DNA of 7,392 bases from Candidatus Solincola tengchongensis (GTDB lineage Bacteria > Actinomycetota > Geothermincolia > Geothermincolales > RBG-13-55-18): the NCBI GenBank assembly GCA_015711895.1, contig JACVJH010000170.1, positions 1-7,392 of the forward strand, in the 5' to 3' direction. Positions 6,300 through 7,392 of this stretch are shown piece by piece (the stretch's first letter is position 1; each line of letters opens with the position of its first letter). The notes under the pieces were generated by a model. That model did no database searches and was not told the DNA's origin. It saw nothing but the letters and a program-made list of their open reading frames with translations. Position numbers and translations under genes: made by a program.

Positions 6300-6307
6300 G
6301 GGGGAGG
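6300..6307 (+). promoter_or_regulatory. Shine-Dalgarno that fixes the phosphoesterase start
   Basis: GGGGGAGG sits 5 bases before TTG at 6313. This is the strongest ribosome-binding sequence near this gene. It selects TTG 6313, giving MRIAYTSDLHVD, over the upstream in-frame GTG at 6268, which would add 15 residues of unrelated composition. Confidence 0.7.
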
Positions 6308-6312
6308 CCGTA

Positions 6313-7212
6313 TTGAGAATCGCCTATACCAGCGACCTGCACGTGGACATCTCCCAGCGCAACTGGGAATTGGTCCCTTACCTGGCGGAAGTGCTGAAGA
6401 TGGTGGACCCGGACGTCTTCGTCCTCGCCGGAGACGTGAGTCCGGAGATCGGTGACCTCGAATATGCCCTGGACTGCTTTTCCGGCCTGCGAGGACTTAA
6501 GCTTTTCGTGCCCGGAAATCAGGACATCTGGGTCCTCTCTGAGGAGATGCAGGGGCTAGGCCACGATTCATACGAGAAGTACTACTTCTACCTTCCCGAG
6601 GCCTGTCGCCGGAACGACTTCGTACCCCTCTGGATGGAGCCCGTGGTGTGCAGGGGTGTTGGTTTTGCGGGAAGCATAGGCTGGTACGATTCTCCCCTCG
6701 GCGCGGGGGATGCGGGCATGGCCTTCCCCCGCGAACATCATTACCTGCTGGACAGTGTGTGGAACGACAACCGCTGGGCCTGCTGGGCGGACATAGCGAC
6801 ACTTACCCAGGCCGGGGGCGGCCCGGCGAAGAGGGCCGATGCGGAGGTAGCCAGGGAGTTCAACCTCCGGCTGGATCAGGATGTTGAGGCCCTTAGTCGA
6901 GACTCGTCGGTAAGGGAGATAGTGGTGGTCACTCACTACCCTCCTTTCGTGGAGCTTTCCGTGGAGGGGATACCCTTCACGGGGTCCCGTGAGACGGGGG
7001 GTATCCTCTCCTCCCACCCCAAAGTGACCATATCTATATCCGGGCACATCCACGATCGCAGGGACATCCTGGTGGGAAACGTCAGGGCGGTGCGCTGCCC
7101 CGTGGGTTATTTGGGGGGCGACAGGCAGAAGTACCAAGATCTGGTAAGAAATTGCCTGGAGGTCATCCACACCCTCGAGGAGGAAGACTTCCTCGGCCGC
7201 GGTCTTACCTGA
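6313..7212 (+). CDS. Calcineurin-like metallophosphoesterase with GNQD motif
   Basis: Predicted 299-residue cytosolic enzyme of the calcineurin-like metallophosphoesterase superfamily, whose members use two metal ions to hydrolyse phosphomonoesters or diesters. All seven usual metal ligands are visible from the TTG start: SDLH (Asp8, His10), AGD (Asp41), PGN (Asn69), THYPP (His208) and GHIH (His245, His247). The third motif, usually GNHD or GNHE, reads VPGNQDIW, so the catalytic proton-donor histidine is Gln70. The central insert has the phrase GSIGWYD (about 118-124) and a Trp-rich stretch (about 150-165), presumably shaping the substrate pocket. There is no signal peptide, and the end agrees with the family. 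It lies 138 bp after the kinase stop behind a hairpin, and may be cotranscribed with it or independently controlled. Substrate is unknown. The fold call is secure; activity is less certain because of the substitution. Confidence 0.9.
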   Translation: MRIAYTSDLHVDISQRNWELVPYLAEVLKMVDPDVFVLAGDVSPEIGDLEYALDCFSGLRGLKLFVPGNQDIWVLSEEMQGLGHDSYEKYYFYLPEACRRNDFVPLWMEPVVCRGVGFAGSIGWYDSPLGAGDAGMAFPREHHYLLDSVWNDNRWACWADIATLTQAGGGPAKRADAEVAREFNLRLDQDVEALSRDSSVREIVVVTHYPPFVELSVEGIPFTGSRETGGILSSHPKVTISISGHIHDRRDILVGNVRAVRCPVGYLGGDRQKYQDLVRNCLEVIHTLEEEDFLGRGLT

Positions 7213-7219
7213 GACGCGG
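7197..7219. terminator. Bulged hairpin across the phosphoesterase stop codon (weak terminator candidate)
   Basis: CCGC and GTCT (7197-7200, 7202-7205) pair with AGAC and GCGG (7212-7215, 7216-7219), giving 8 bp with one bulged G at 7201 and a 6-base loop. It lies at the convergent junction of two genes, where a bidirectional terminator would be expected. No T-tract follows on either strand, so intrinsic termination is doubtful. Confidence 0.25.
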
Positions 7220-7235
7220 GTCCAGCCGCCCTCGC

Positions 7236-7392
7236 TCAATCGTAACGGATGGCTTTCCCGTAGAGAGCGCGCAGCTCTCCCTTGACCACCTTCATGGCCG
7301 CGTTACGCGGTAGGGCATCCATGACCGCCACGTCTTTGGGTTTCTTGTGCCCGGCCAGGGGCTGCGCGCACCACGCGACGACCGCCTCCTTG
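7236..7392 (-). CDS. AMP-forming acyl-CoA synthetase / AMP-ligase, C-terminal end (partial)
   Basis: The last 51 residues of a gene that enters from the right edge of the window; the 5' part is missing. The sequence WCAQPLAGHKKPKDV, then MDALPRNAAMKVVKGELR, is the C-terminal subdomain of the ANL superfamily (acyl-CoA synthetases, related AMP-ligases). It includes the A10 region around the catalytic lysine, Lys34 of the fragment (codon 7292-7290). These enzymes activate a carboxylic acid as an acyl-adenylate and then usually transfer it to CoA. The A10 motif normally reads PRN.(T/S)GK; here it is PRNAAMK, with the lysine kept and the glycine replaced by methionine. The stop is TCA on the + strand at 7236-7238. 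The gene converges on the phosphoesterase with 23 bp between stops. Chain-length or substrate class cannot be judged from this piece. Confidence 0.85.
   Translation of the reverse strand, partial: KEAVVAWCAQPLAGHKKPKDVAVMDALPRNAAMKVVKGELRALYGKAIRYD

Noticed and set aside
7181..7195. Perfect palindrome GAGGAAG-A-CTTCCTC
   Set aside because: It lies inside the phosphoesterase coding sequence (Glu-Glu-Asp-Phe-Leu codons) and is short enough to be chance.

Overview
The window is GC-rich bacterial chromosomal DNA with high third-position GC, frequent AGG arginine codons, and TTG or GTG as the likely start codons of several genes. It carries four complete protein genes on the + strand and the 3' end of one gene on the - strand. 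A deep-branching anaerobic actinomycete, or another high-GC environmental lineage, would fit. No marker gene settles this, so the placement is weak. I see no rRNA, tRNA, CRISPR array, insertion sequence or phage gene.

Layout: (1) 31-1536, a HEAT-repeat scaffold protein. Its reading frame appears to continue upstream through an in-frame TGA at bases 1-3. (2) 1566-2069, a small FMN-dependent nitroreductase almost directly behind it, probably on the same transcript. (3) 2070-2811, about 740 bp with no convincing gene. It holds several short hairpins and, next to the following gene, a 10-bp-period direct repeat and a plausible promoter. (4) 2812-6174, a large soluble sensor histidine kinase with about five tandem GAF-type domains and a complete ATP-binding domain. 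Its H-box carries proline where the phospho-accepting histidine is expected. (5) 6175-6312, a short gap ending in a strong GC-rich hairpin that abuts the Shine-Dalgarno of the next gene. (6) 6313-7212, a calcineurin-like metallophosphoesterase with all seven expected metal ligands, but GNQD where the family normally has GNH(D/E). (7) 7236-7392 on the - strand, the C-terminal tail of an AMP-forming acyl-CoA synthetase-type enzyme, convergent with gene 6 and separated from it by 23 bp.

How the genes might work together: the HEAT protein and nitroreductase look like a two-gene unit. The kinase probably starts its own transcript and may share it with the phosphoesterase. No response regulator is present, so the kinase is an orphan here. 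The strongest oddity is that the two neighbouring signalling-type enzymes both deviate at a catalytic histidine while keeping their nucleotide- or metal-binding residues. Whether this is functional divergence or coincidence cannot be settled from sequence alone.
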